Numbered from the stretch's first letter, positions 16,733-26,319 are shown. The stretch: DNA of 64,000 nucleotides from Mangrovitalea sediminis (GCF_002514725.1 NZ_NTLB01000003.1:372001-436000), one strand, 5' to 3'. Notes: generated from the letters alone by a model not told the origin. Translations and numbers: made by a program.

Positions 16733-19700
16733 GTCTTCCCCACGGGCGTGGGGGTGTTTCTGCCGTTGATTTCTTCCAGATCGATGAAAGAGGGTCTTCC
16801 CCACGGGCGTGGGGGTGTTTCCCGAGGTCCCGCGCTTCGCAGCAAGCGCCTGGAGTCTTCCCCACGGGCGTGGGGGTGTTTCTGACCCGCTGGCTACGGA
16901 TTATTACCGCCCAACGTCTTCCCCACGGGCGTGGGGGTGTTTCTTTGTCCGCAAGTATGTACGGATTACATTTCGAGTCTTCCCCACGGGCGTGGGGGTG
17001 TTTCCGCTTTATCTGATCGATATGTTGGTCTGATTGGGTCTTCCCCACGGGCGTGGGGGTGTTTCCCAGGCGTATATTGGCTGAAATCGTTTGAAATTGT
17101 CTTCCCCACGGGCGTGGGGGTGTTTCCGTCGGTGTTGTAGTTGTCCACCAGCTGGATCTGTCTTCCCCACGGGCGTGGGGGTGTTTCTCCCACATGCACC
17201 TCGCGGGATTTCTCGGCATTGTCTTCCCCACGGGCGTGGGGGTGTTTCTTTCACGAAGGCACTTGAACCAGGCAGTAGATTGTCTTCCCCACGGGCGTGG
17301 GGGTGTTTCGTGGGAAAGACGCTGACTATTGATTCTGCGGATGTCTTCCCCACGGGCGTGGGGGTGTTTCTGCCGCTCATGCACTGGCGGTCCATATAAC
17401 TGCGTCTTCCCCACGGGCGTGGGGGTGTTTCTCTGGCTGCGCAAGGCGTCATACTCGACGGCATGTCTTCCCCACGGGCGTGGGGGTGTTTCTCTTGGAT
17501 TTAGCGGATCGGCGAACCTGATTGCGTCTTCCCCACGGGCGTGGGGGTGTTTCCGAGTTGAGGATTGAAACGATGTTTAGATTCTGGTCTTCCCCACGGG
17601 CGTGGGGGTGTTTCCTCGCGGAGAGATTGCATAGCGTTATACCTTGTGTCTTCCCCACGGGCGTGGGGGTGTTTCTATGTCCCTCCCTTTCTCAGTGGAT
17701 CATCATCGGTCTTCCCCACGGGCGTGGGGGTGTTTCCGCCTCACAGCGGCCCCCACGGCGCGAGACGCGGTCTTCCCCACGGGCGTGGGGGTGTTTCTGG
17801 GGCACGCCTTGATCGCTAACGTAACGATGAGTCTTCCCCACGGGCGTGGGGGTGTTTCCGGATGAAGCGCTATGACTAGCTTCGTCGTCGTGTCTTCCCC
17901 ACGGGCGTGGGGGTGTTTCCCATCAGACTGGCGCTCGCTCTGCTCTTCTTCGGTCTTCCCCACGGGCGTGGGGGTGTTTCCCTGTTTACGCGGCGCATCG
18001 ACGAAAAGACCCAGTCTTCCCCACGGGCGTGGGGGTGTTTCTATAGATTATTAGGAATCAAAAAGCCTTCAACTGTCTTCCCCACGGGCGTGGGGGTGTT
18101 TCTACACTCCCTGCATTTAGAGTCGATACAGGCCCGTCTTCCCCACGGGCGTGGGGGTGTTTCTACACTCCCTGCATTTAGAGTCGATACAGGCCCGTCT
18201 TCCCCACGGGCGTGGGGGTGTTTCTCTCCGACGCCATCGCTAAGGCGCATGCGCAGGGTCTTCCCCACGGGCGTGGGGGTGTTTCTAGTTCGGTGTAAAT
18301 GGTGTCGGTCATGTTTTTGTCTTCCCCACGGGCGTGGGGGTGTTTCTACCCTGGCTCTGTCCATGTGGAATTTTGCAGCGTCTTCCCCACGGGCGTGGGG
18401 GTGTTTCTCCCCTTGGCCTTGGTCAGATCCTGCTGGAGTCGTCTTCCCCACGGGCGTGGGGGTGTTTCCTGCATGGAGTTGTCGACATAGAGGGTCAGCA
18501 TGTCTTCCCCACGGGCGTGGGGGTGTTTCCCCCCAGCAGCCAGTGAGCGGGAGGAGTGATGAGTCTTCCCCACGGGCGTGGGGGTGTTTCCCGCTCCACC
18601 TCTGCCTCAAGCTCGGCTATGTGGTCTTCCCCACGGGCGTGGGGGTGTTTCTCGATGCAGAGCGGACGGCGCCTGCCGTGGCAGGTCTTCCCCACGGGCG
18701 TGGGGGTGTTTCTGTATCTAAACAGCGCAGAGGCCTGGATCGATGGTCTTCCCCACGGGCGTGGGGGTGTTTCCGATTGTTCGATGCAGTCAGATGGCGG
18801 GTATTGGTCTTCCCCACGGGCGTGGGGGTGTTTCCTCGATATGCGGATTCCGGAAATCAGGCCATCGGTCTTCCCCACGGGCGTGGGGGTGTTTCCGCCT
18901 GTACGGCCTACCAGGGCGCCCAGCAAATGTCTTCCCCACGGGCGTGGGGGTGTTTCCTTCGAGTAGATGGAGCCTGGAGTGGATTCAAAGTCTTCCCCAC
19001 GGGCGTGGGGGTGTTTCCAAAGCAATGGGCGGTAAACGTCCTAATCTCGGGTCTTCCCCACGGGCGTGGGGGTGTTTCTGATGAGCCGTTGGTAATCGCC
19101 GCCGAGAACGCGTCTTCCCCACGGGCGTGGGGGTGTTTCCATAGTCCCACAAAAATCCCATATTGAGAGTCCGTCTTCCCCACGGGCGTGGGGGTGTTTC
19201 CGCTTTTCTGATCGTCTTCGGTGCAGGCGTCGAGTCTTCCCCACGGGCGTGGGGGTGTTTCTGCAGACTGGCCATTGATAGCGCTGTCCGTCTCGTCTTC
19301 CCCACGGGCGTGGGGGTGTTTCCGACCATTGGTGCGCTCACTGTGATTGAAGGAGGTCTTCCCCACGGGCGTGGGGGTGTTTCTGGGGTTGTTAAATCTT
19401 GCGAGTTACCTCTTGAGTCTTCCCCACGGGCGTGGGGGTGTTTCTGTACAACCTACTTTCAACTGATCAAAACAAACGTCTTCCCCACGGGCGTGGGGGT
19501 GTTTCCGATTACACCGATGGATTGTGCAAGGATGGATAGTCTTCCCCACGGGCGTGGGGGTGTTTCTGTTTTACGTAACAAAGGATCAGGAAGTATTGTG
19601 TCTTCCCCACGGGCGTGGGGGTGTTTCTGGTACTACTCCAGCGGGTGCGAAATGGAACCCGTCTTCCCCACGGGCGTGGGGGTGTTTCTCTGCGTCCCAT

Positions 19701-19932
19701 TCAGGGTCGCATAAAGGATCGGTCTTCCCCACGGGCGTGGGGGTGTTTCTAAAGCCCGATATTGTCCGAAGTGATCTAGTGTGTCTTCCCCACGGGCGTG
19801 GGGGTGTTTCCATGTTTGAGCAAATACAGAAGCCGTTGATGTTGTCTTCCCCACGGGCGTGGGGGTGTTTCTCTCGGCATGTCAGACGTGCCGGTTTTCC
19901 AGTGGTCTTCCCCACGAGTGTGGGGGTGTTTC
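16733..19932 (+). CRISPR. CRISPR array, 53 repeats and 52 spacers, type I-E
   Basis: Repeats of 28 nt recur every 61 nt without drift from 16733 to the last at 19905 (52 x 61 = 3172). Each repeat has a 5' GTCTT, a stem CCCCAC / GTGGGG around GGGC, and a 3' tail GTGTTTC. Spacers are 33 nt, or 32 nt if the pyrimidine that nearly always follows the repeat is counted as part of it. The last repeat differs (GAGTG for GGGCG), marking the leader-distal end. Spacers 23 and 24 (18103-18135, 18164-18196) are identical. The repeat resembles, from memory, the 28-nt repeat of the Klebsiella I-E* variant more than the 29-nt E. coli repeat. The array should be transcribed rightward and cut by Cas6e. Confidence 0.99.
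18103..18196 (+). repeat. Duplicated spacer-repeat unit inside the array
   Basis: Two adjacent 33-nt spacers beginning TACACTCCCTGC and ending GATACAGGCCC are identical, with one repeat (18136-18163) between them. This is the expected product of recombination or slippage between neighbouring repeats. Confidence 0.97.
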
Positions 19933-20297
19933 CCAGTAACCGCAAGGCAAAAATAAGTCCATCGCAGATGAGCTTGAAAGCCATCAATTTACAATAGGCT
20001 TACTGGCAAATCGCGCACGGAGAACGTGGGGTGCCTGCCTCTTCCCCCTCTCCCCAACCCCTCTCCCGCCAGGGGCGAGGGGATTTTAACCCCAACGCCG
20101 ACACTTGGCGCCAAGTGGTCTTTCTCCCCTTGCCTATGGCCGGAGAGGGGGCTCGGAAACGGTGTGCGGTCGACCGGTCTGCAATACATCATTCCAATAA
20201 GCACTTCACGGTTAGCTGGAAAAGCGGGCGGCCCCTTGCAGAGACTGAATCCGGCCTTCCCGTTTAAATGGGATAAGCCTCTTTTATTGAGCGTCCC
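19933..20297. other. Intergenic region downstream of the CRISPR array
   Basis: 365 bases with no convincing gene. It starts with a less GC-rich stretch after the terminal repeat. Then comes a pyrimidine-rich block, CCTCTCCCCAACCCCTCTCC, with its partly inverted counterpart, and a perfect 16-bp palindrome. Open frames across it are low-complexity translations of these repeats. Confidence 0.6.
20037..20153. repeat. GC-rich imperfect inverted repeat (REP/MITE-like)
   Basis: A left block with CCCCTCTCCC and CCAGGGGCGAGGGG (about 20043-20081) and a right block with CTCCCCTTGCC and GGCCGGAGAGGGGGCTC (about 20126-20153) are partly complementary. Between them lies CACTTGGC/GCCAAGTG, a perfect 16-bp palindrome at 20102-20117. 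The block is like the dispersed C/G-rich intergenic repeats common in gammaproteobacterial genomes. Copy number elsewhere cannot be seen from this window. Confidence 0.5.
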
Positions 20298-20996
20298 TCA
20301 ATGCACCGCATACGCCTTAGCCTTCCGAATCACCGACTTGCCATAGGTCGGTGCCGCAATGGTCCTTAGCAGGGCGTGGTTCACCAGGTTGGGGAGCACG
20401 GGCAGTGGCCGGTAGATGTCGACGATCAGCACGACGCGGGGCTCGCTGCTGTGGTTGATCACTTCGTGCGGCCAGAAATCGTCGAACAGCACGCCTTCAC
20501 CTTCCTTCCAGACATAGGGCTGATCGGCCACCACGATACTGGGTGGGTTTTCCCGCGGTACCTTGATGCCAAGGTGGTAACGAAGATAGCCCAGGTAGGG
20601 GCCTTCGTGGCGGGGTACCGATTTGCCGGGTTCGAGGATCGAAAAGAAGGCCTGTACCTTGCCGGGTATCCGCTCCAGGACCCTGGCGGTTTCCGGGCAG
20701 CGGGCCAGGTTGTCTTCCAGCTTGTAGCCGAGCAGCTCGAGCATAAAGACATTCCAGCGACCAGCTGTCGTGCTGGAAATCTCTTTCGCGGGCGGATTGA
20801 CGACATGGTACTCGGGCATATCGAGGTGTTCGCTCAGGAGGGTTTCCACTTCGGTGCGGATGGCGGGGTAAGCCGCTTCGAGATGGTGAAGGGCAGGGCA
20901 GTACTGATCGATATCGTAGTAGACGGGACGGCTGTCGCCGCCGATGTGGCGCGCCAGGTAACGGTTTACGGCCGATTTGAAACGATGATAGTCCAT
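20298..20996 (-). CDS. Aspartyl/asparaginyl beta-hydroxylase family (LpxO-like) dioxygenase
   Basis: 232 residues from ATG 20996, with GGGAGGAG 6 nt upstream; the longer in-frame start at 21083 lacks such a site. VPRHEGPYLGYLRYHLGIKVP carries the first iron-ligand His (H130) and the R-x-H that contacts 2-oxoglutarate. GEGVLFDDFWPHEVINHSSEPRVVLIVDIYRP carries the second His (H177) and the C-terminal Arg. This is a Fe(II)/2-oxoglutarate hydroxylase of the family that includes LpxO, which hydroxylates lipid A acyl chains. The substrate here could be lipid A or a peptide. No N-terminal membrane helix is evident. It is monocistronic. Confidence 0.82.
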   Translation of the reverse strand: MDYHRFKSAVNRYLARHIGGDSRPVYYDIDQYCPALHHLEAAYPAIRTEVETLLSEHLDMPEYHVVNPPAKEISSTTAGRWNVFMLELLGYKLEDNLARCPETARVLERIPGKVQAFFSILEPGKSVPRHEGPYLGYLRYHLGIKVPRENPPSIVVADQPYVWKEGEGVLFDDFWPHEVINHSSEPRVVLIVDIYRPLPVLPNLVNHALLRTIAAPTYGKSVIRKAKAYAVH

Positions 20997-21404
20997 TATG
21001 CTCCTCCCAAATTGACGTCCGTCAGGAATTACTTTTCCACATCTTTGTCGTCGAGGGAACGTCAATCGCGAAATCGTGAACAACGTTATCGGTCAAGTTG
21101 TCGCCAAGTTGGCCGGCGTTAGCACTGTTTGGAATCAAGAGCCGAAATGCTAGTCCTCTCGGGTCTTGTGCGGCGATACGTAAAACTAACTAGGTGGCTA
21201 TTAAAGAGTTGGCAATTAATGCGTCTGTAAATGGGTTGCCTTTTCAAGGAGTTTTCGCGCTGGCGGGCGGTTGCTGGCGTGCTCTTTGTGCAGAGCAATG
21301 ACCCATGTCATGACGGGTAGGGGGGGCTTGGAACTTCAGTCCCAACTGCTTATCGAACCGGCTCGGTTCACGCCCGAAATCAGGACGAGGAGACCGGACC
21401 CAAA
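20997..21404. other. Divergent intergenic region
   Basis: 408 bases between the hydroxylase and the ABC transporter ATPase. No gene, hairpin or operator was recognised. It must hold both divergent promoters. Confidence 0.5.
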
Positions 21405-22352
21405 ATGATTAAAGTGGAACAGCTTAGTCGGTATTACGGGAGCTTTGCGGCCGTCAAGGACGTGTCGTTCTCAATTCAGTCAGGGGAAATTGTGGGCCTG
21501 TTGGGTCACAACGGCGCCGGTAAGACCACCATCATGAAGATGCTGATGGGGTATCTGGAGCCTTCTGCTGGCGAAATATTCATTCAGGGGCAGGATCTGC
21601 AGGAGCATTCGCTCGACCTGCGGCGGGAGATGGGCTATCTCCCGGAATTGCCGCCCACCTATCCGGAAATGATTCTCTGCGATTACCTCGAATACGCCGC
21701 CCAACTGCATGGCGTACCGAAGGACAAGCGCACCGAAGCCGTACGTGTCGCGATGGAAAAGACGGCGTTGCTGGGCAAGGCCCTGCAGCCGATCGATACC
21801 CTGTCCCGAGGCTACCGCCAGCGCGTCGGGGTGGCGCAGGCCATTGTGCATAATCCCGCCATGCTCATCCTGGACGAGCCGACCAACGGCCTCGACCCCG
21901 CCCAAATCCAGCATATGCGTGAGCTGATTCGCGGTTTGCGGCGGGATGCGACGGTGATCCTGTCGACGCACATCATGCAGGAAGTGAACGCGGTCTGTGA
22001 TCGGGTGCTGATCATCCGGAATGGCGAACTGGCGCTGGATGCCACCATGGAGGAGTTGAACAGGAGCAAGGTATTGCGCCTGGTCAGCGACGTGCCGGAC
22101 GCCGAGCTGGGCCTGATCGTGCGGTCGCTGGGCATTGCCCGCGTGCGCCTTGAACAACGTCGGGGTACGCGTCACGAGTACCTGTTGTTCGTCGAGGAAG
22201 GGAAGGACGCGGAACAGGTGGCGGCAGAGGTGGCTGATCACCTTGTGGAACGTCGCCAGCGTATCTACGCGCTCACCCCGGAAACCCGCGATCTGGAAAC
22301 CGTTTTCCGCGAGATCAATGAGCATGCGACGGAGGGTTCTCATGCCGCGTGA
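21405..22352 (+). CDS. ABC transporter ATPase (GldA-like)
   Basis: 315 residues. Walker A GLLGHNGAGKTT lies near residues 31-42. The signature region is LSRGYRQRVGVAQA and Walker B is MLILDEPTNGLDP, followed by ILSTHIMQEV (H-loop). The roughly 100-residue C-terminal extension resembles the DUF4162-type tail of ABC-2 exporter ATPases. It forms an exporter with the next gene, whose start it overlaps by 11 nt. In Bacteroidetes the equivalent GldA-GldF-GldG set is linked to gliding; in gammaproteobacteria the substrate is unknown. Confidence 0.92.
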   Translation: MIKVEQLSRYYGSFAAVKDVSFSIQSGEIVGLLGHNGAGKTTIMKMLMGYLEPSAGEIFIQGQDLQEHSLDLRREMGYLPELPPTYPEMILCDYLEYAAQLHGVPKDKRTEAVRVAMEKTALLGKALQPIDTLSRGYRQRVGVAQAIVHNPAMLILDEPTNGLDPAQIQHMRELIRGLRRDATVILSTHIMQEVNAVCDRVLIIRNGELALDATMEELNRSKVLRLVSDVPDAELGLIVRSLGIARVRLEQRRGTRHEYLLFVEEGKDAEQVAAEVADHLVERRQRIYALTPETRDLETVFREINEHATEGSHAA

Positions 22353-25242
22353 ACAGAGTATTCGGAGAATCGCCCGCAAGGAGATCGGGCTCTTCTTCTC
22401 ATCCCCAATAGCCTTTGTCTTCCTGGCCACCTTCCTGGCGGTGGTGCTGTTTGTCTTTTTTTGGGTGGATACCTTCTTTGCCCGCAATATTGCGGACGTT
22501 CACCCTCTGTTTCAGTGGATGCCGCTGTTGCTGATTTTCCTCGTTGCGGCGATCACCATGCGGATGTGGAGCGAGGAGCGTCGTAGCGGCACTATCGAGT
22601 TCCTGATGACGCTGCCGGTGACGCCGCTGGAATTTGTCCTGGGCAAGTTCCTGGCCTGTTTCAGCCTGCTCGGTATAGCGTTGCTGTTGACGCTGCCCCT
22701 GCCGATTACGGTATCCATGATCGGCAATCTCGACTGGGGTCCTGTTATTGGCGCCTACGTCGCCACCCTGTTCCTGGGGGCGGCGTATATTTCGATCGGC
22801 CTCTATGTCAGCGCCCGCAACGATAGTCAGATCGTCAGCCTGATTTTGACGGTTCTGATCTGTTTGGCGTTCTACCTGATCGGCTCCTCGACACTCACCG
22901 ACCTGGTGGGCTATAAGGTCGGCGATTTCCTCAAGCTGCTGGGGACGGGGTCGCGCTTCGATTCGATTACCCGCGGCGTGATCGATATCCGTGACCTGTA
23001 TTACTACCTGAGCATCATGGGTGTCTTCCTGACGCTGAATATCCTGGCACTGGAGCGTCAGCGTTGGACCACGGATCGCCGTAAGCCGCGCCATCGCCTG
23101 TGGTTCGCCGCGTCGACGCTGCTGATCCTCAACTTTATCGCGGCCAATGTCTGGCTCAGTCATGTCAACGGTTTGCGTATCGATATGACGCGGCATCACC
23201 TGTACTCGCTCAGCCCGACCACCAAACGTTATCTGAGCGAATTACAGGAGCCCCTGCTGATCCATGCCTATTTCAGTTCCAAAACCCATCCACTGCTGGA
23301 GCCGTTGATTCCGGAACTGGAAAACCTGCTCAAGGAGTACCAGGTGGCGGGTAACGGCAAGGTGCGGCTGCAGATTGTCGATCCGCAGAGCAACCCGGAT
23401 GCCGAGGAGGCAGCGCGCAAGAAGTTCGGTATCCACCCGGTGCCGTTCGAGGTGTCCAACAAGTATCAGTCGTCGGTGGTGAACTCCTATTTCAACATCG
23501 TGGTGCAGTATGGCGATCAATATCAGGTGCTGGGTTTCCGCGACCTGATCGATGTGAAAGAGAGCGGTCCTGATCATCTGGATGTCCGTCTGCGCAATCC
23601 GGAGTACGACATCACCCGGGCGATCAAGAAGGTGCTCTACGGCTTCCAGAGTTCCGGTGACCTGTTCGCCAGCCTGCATCAGCCGGTCAACTTCACGGGC
23701 TATATCTCCTCCGACAAGGTATTGCCGGACAAGCTGGCCACGCTGAAGTCCGATCTTACCGACGTCCTGAACGAGCTGAAGAAGCAGGGCGGGGACAAGT
23801 TCTCCTTCGACTTCAAGGATCCGGATGCCGGTGACGGCTCTCTCGCCAAGCAGTTGCAGAAGCAGTATGGCATGCAGCCCATGGCGACCAGCCTGCTGAG
23901 CCAGAATACGTTCTATTTCTATATGATGCTGAACAACGGCAAGCAGCATGTGCAGGTGGCGATTCCGGACGCACTCGATAAGGCTGGCCTCAAGCACAAT
24001 ATCGAAGCGGGCCTGAAGCGTTTTGCCTCCGGCTTCACCAAGACGGTGGCTCTCTACACGCCGCCGCCGGTGGGCAATCCGTACATGCAACAGCAGGGGC
24101 CCAGTTTCCGGCTGCTCCGCAAGAAGCTGTCTGAGGATATGACTGTCGAGTCGACCACTCTGGAGTCCGGTCAGGTGCCTTCCGATGCGGATTTGCTGAT
24201 GGTCGTCGATCCGTCCTCGTTGAACAAAAAGCAGCTGTTTGCCATCGACCAGTTCCTGATGCAGGGCGGTACGGTCGTGCTGGGGACTTCGCCTTACTCG
24301 GCGCATTTGACGCGCACGGCCCTCGATGCCCAGCCGCAGACGTCCGGTCTTGGCGACTGGCTGAAGCATAACGGCCTGAGCATTGACCACACGTTGGCGC
24401 TGGATCCCCATAATGCGCGGTTCCCCATCCCGATTGAACGCAAGGTGGGCAATTTCAGCTTCCGTGAAATCCGTCTGCTGGACTACCCGTACTTCCCGGA
24501 TATCCGTGGCTCGGGACTCAACCAGCAAAACCCGATTACCTCGGGCTTGCCTCAGGTCACCATGAGTTGGGTATCGCCCATCGAGGTGAACGCCAAGGCC
24601 AACGCCAAGCGCAAGGTGACGGACCTGCTGAAAACCTCGCCACAGTCCTGGGTGTCCGGCTCGCTGGATGTCACACCCTCGGTCGATCAGGGTGGCGGCA
24701 GCGGATTCCAGCCCCAAGGCAAGCGGGCGTCGCGCCTGGTGGGTGTCATGGTGCAGGGACAGTTCAGTTCCTACTTCAAGGGTAAGGAATCTCCGCTGCT
24801 GGCGGCGGCAGAGAAGGCCGACCAGAAGAGCAAAGGCAAAAACGGCAAATCCGACGCGGATCAGAAGGATGTGGTTTCCAGTGTGATCGACAAGTCGCCG
24901 GATTCGGCACGGATCATCCTGTTCCCGTCCAACGAGTTCCTCTCGGATCAGACGTTGAACATCCTCAGTTCCGTGAATCGTTCGGTCTACCTGAACTCGC
25001 TGCAACTGGTGCAGAACGCTGTGGACTGGTCGCTGGAAGACCGCGGACTGCTGGCCATTCGCAGTCGGGGGCATTTCGCCAATACCTTGCCGCCCATGTC
25101 ACAGGGGGATCAGGAATTCTGGGAATACCTCAACTACGGCCTGATCGTGCTGGGACTCCTGATCGTCTGGGGTGTCTCGCGGGCGGTGCGTCGACAACGC
25201 CTGCATCACTATGCGACGACCATGCAACTGGGGAGGGTGTGA
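22342..25242 (+). CDS. ABC-2 permease fused to GldG-like auxiliary domain
   Basis: 966 residues from ATG 22342, with GGAGGG 6 nt upstream; the longer reading from 22135 lies inside the ATPase gene. Residues about 1-240 form a six-helix ABC-2 permease: SSPIAFVFLATFLAVVLF, MRMWSEERRSGTIEFLMTLP, then GAAYISIGLYVSA. After a seventh helix (LWFAASTLLILNFIAANVWL) comes a long soluble periplasmic region with RIDMTRHHLYSLSPTTKRYL, the typical start of the GldG/ABC_transp_aux domain. A final membrane helix lies near residue 935. Permease and GldG are separate proteins in Bacteroidetes. Middle gene of a three-gene operon. Confidence 0.9.
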   Translation: MPREQSIRRIARKEIGLFFSSPIAFVFLATFLAVVLFVFFWVDTFFARNIADVHPLFQWMPLLLIFLVAAITMRMWSEERRSGTIEFLMTLPVTPLEFVLGKFLACFSLLGIALLLTLPLPITVSMIGNLDWGPVIGAYVATLFLGAAYISIGLYVSARNDSQIVSLILTVLICLAFYLIGSSTLTDLVGYKVGDFLKLLGTGSRFDSITRGVIDIRDLYYYLSIMGVFLTLNILALERQRWTTDRRKPRHRLWFAASTLLILNFIAANVWLSHVNGLRIDMTRHHLYSLSPTTKRYLSELQEPLLIHAYFSSKTHPLLEPLIPELENLLKEYQVAGNGKVRLQIVDPQSNPDAEEAARKKFGIHPVPFEVSNKYQSSVVNSYFNIVVQYGDQYQVLGFRDLIDVKESGPDHLDVRLRNPEYDITRAIKKVLYGFQSSGDLFASLHQPVNFTGYISSDKVLPDKLATLKSDLTDVLNELKKQGGDKFSFDFKDPDAGDGSLAKQLQKQYGMQPMATSLLSQNTFYFYMMLNNGKQHVQVAIPDALDKAGLKHNIEAGLKRFASGFTKTVALYTPPPVGNPYMQQQGPSFRLLRKKLSEDMTVESTTLESGQVPSDADLLMVVDPSSLNKKQLFAIDQFLMQGGTVVLGTSPYSAHLTRTALDAQPQTSGLGDWLKHNGLSIDHTLALDPHNARFPIPIERKVGNFSFREIRLLDYPYFPDIRGSGLNQQNPITSGLPQVTMSWVSPIEVNAKANAKRKVTDLLKTSPQSWVSGSLDVTPSVDQGGGSGFQPQGKRASRLVGVMVQGQFSSYFKGKESPLLAAAEKADQKSKGKNGKSDADQKDVVSSVIDKSPDSARIILFPSNEFLSDQTLNILSSVNRSVYLNSLQLVQNAVDWSLEDRGLLAIRSRGHFANTLPPMSQGDQEFWEYLNYGLIVLGLLIVWGVSRAVRRQRLHHYATTMQLGRV

Positions 25243-25245
25243 ACC

Positions 25246-26319
25246 GTGACCAAGCGATTGATTACGTGGCTTTCCGTCATTCTGGTCTGTCAGGTTGCCG
25301 TGGCCTTCGGTCTCACGCTGGAGCAGTGGGACCACAGCGATAGCGGCGCGACCAATGGCCCCTTGCTGGCTGTGGATTTTCCCGCGGTCGACAAGATCCT
25401 GATCAATCAGGATAAGGATCACCAGGTTGTCCTGGCCAGGAAGAATGGCCATTGGGTCATGCCGAACGACGACAACCTGCCGGTTAATGAGGACAAGCTG
25501 AAAACGCTGATCGGTAAACTGAAAGGCCTGCGGCATAGTTGGGCGGTGGCGGACACCGCCGGCTCTGCCAAGCGCTTCAAGGTGACCGAGAGCGATCATC
25601 AGCGCAAGATCGTGCTCAGCCATAACGGGACCGATCTGGCGACTGTCTATCTGGGCACCTCGCCGGGATTCCGCCGTACCCACGTGCGGATTGGCGGCAA
25701 ACCGGCAATCTACGAGGAGGCTATCGCCACCTACCAGGCCCCGACAGCCTCCGCTCAATGGTTGGATAAGCAGCTGTTGAAGGTGAGCGGTAAGGACCTG
25801 AAGGTGATCAAGGGCAATGATTACACCCTCGACCATGACAAGCAGGGTTGGACGCTGGCTCAACTCGACGCCAAGCACGATACCAACAGTGCCCAGGTGT
25901 CCGCGTTACTGGATGACCTGAAGTCGCTCCGTATCGAGTCGGTCTTGGGTAAGGAAGACAAACCCGCTTACCACATGGACAAGCCGACCCTCACACTGGC
26001 GTTTACCCAGGATGACGGCAAGACGCTGACGTATCGTTTTGGCATCGAAGAGACGCCGGCGCCGAACCCGGGCAAGGCGACCAAAGATGCCAAGAAGGCT
26101 CCGCCGCTAAAGACCTATATCGTGAAGTCTTCTGCGCGTCCGGAGTACTTCAAGTTGGCGCAATGGCAGTACCAGCGTCTGCTGGATATCAACCGGGGGG
26201 CGCTGAGTGTGCCGAAGCCGGCGAAAAAGACCGCTGCGACGTCGGATAAATCCACCAAGAGCACATCCACTGCTGCAGCGACACCTGTTGAAAAGGCAGC
26301 GGAGAAAAAATCCTCCTGA
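25246..26319 (+). CDS. DUF4340 domain protein, membrane-anchored
   Basis: 357 residues starting at GTG 25246, with GGGAGGG upstream. One N-terminal membrane helix (LITWLSVILVCQVAVAFGLTL) is followed by a mostly beta periplasmic region. There VVLARKNGHWVMPNDDNLPVN, LKGLRHSWAVADT and FKVTESDHQRKIVL repeat the DUF4340 pattern. The C-terminus is a low-complexity Lys/Thr/Ala tail. DUF4340 genes regularly follow GldA/GldG-type ABC operons, and here the gene starts 3 nt after the fusion gene. A role as the periplasmic partner of the exporter is inferred from that. Confidence 0.85.
   Translation: MTKRLITWLSVILVCQVAVAFGLTLEQWDHSDSGATNGPLLAVDFPAVDKILINQDKDHQVVLARKNGHWVMPNDDNLPVNEDKLKTLIGKLKGLRHSWAVADTAGSAKRFKVTESDHQRKIVLSHNGTDLATVYLGTSPGFRRTHVRIGGKPAIYEEAIATYQAPTASAQWLDKQLLKVSGKDLKVIKGNDYTLDHDKQGWTLAQLDAKHDTNSAQVSALLDDLKSLRIESVLGKEDKPAYHMDKPTLTLAFTQDDGKTLTYRFGIEETPAPNPGKATKDAKKAPPLKTYIVKSSARPEYFKLAQWQYQRLLDINRGALSVPKPAKKTAATSDKSTKSTSTAAATPVEKAAEKKSS

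Noticed and set aside
16761-19904. Possible self-targeting spacers against this window
   Set aside because: No match was noticed by eye, but a full 52-spacer search on both strands could not be run, so nothing is claimed.
16503-19997. Many long open frames across the CRISPR array on both strands, up to 419 codons (17907-19166), with recurring LPHGRGGVS, SSPRAWGCF and VFPTGVGVF
   Set aside because: They are translations of the 28-nt repeat, which has no stop in most frames; the 61-nt period rotates the frame. No ribosome sites or conserved domains.
23242-25074. 610-codon frame antisense to the permease-GldG gene
   Set aside because: Antisense shadow with biased His/Arg/Gln composition and no recognisable domain.
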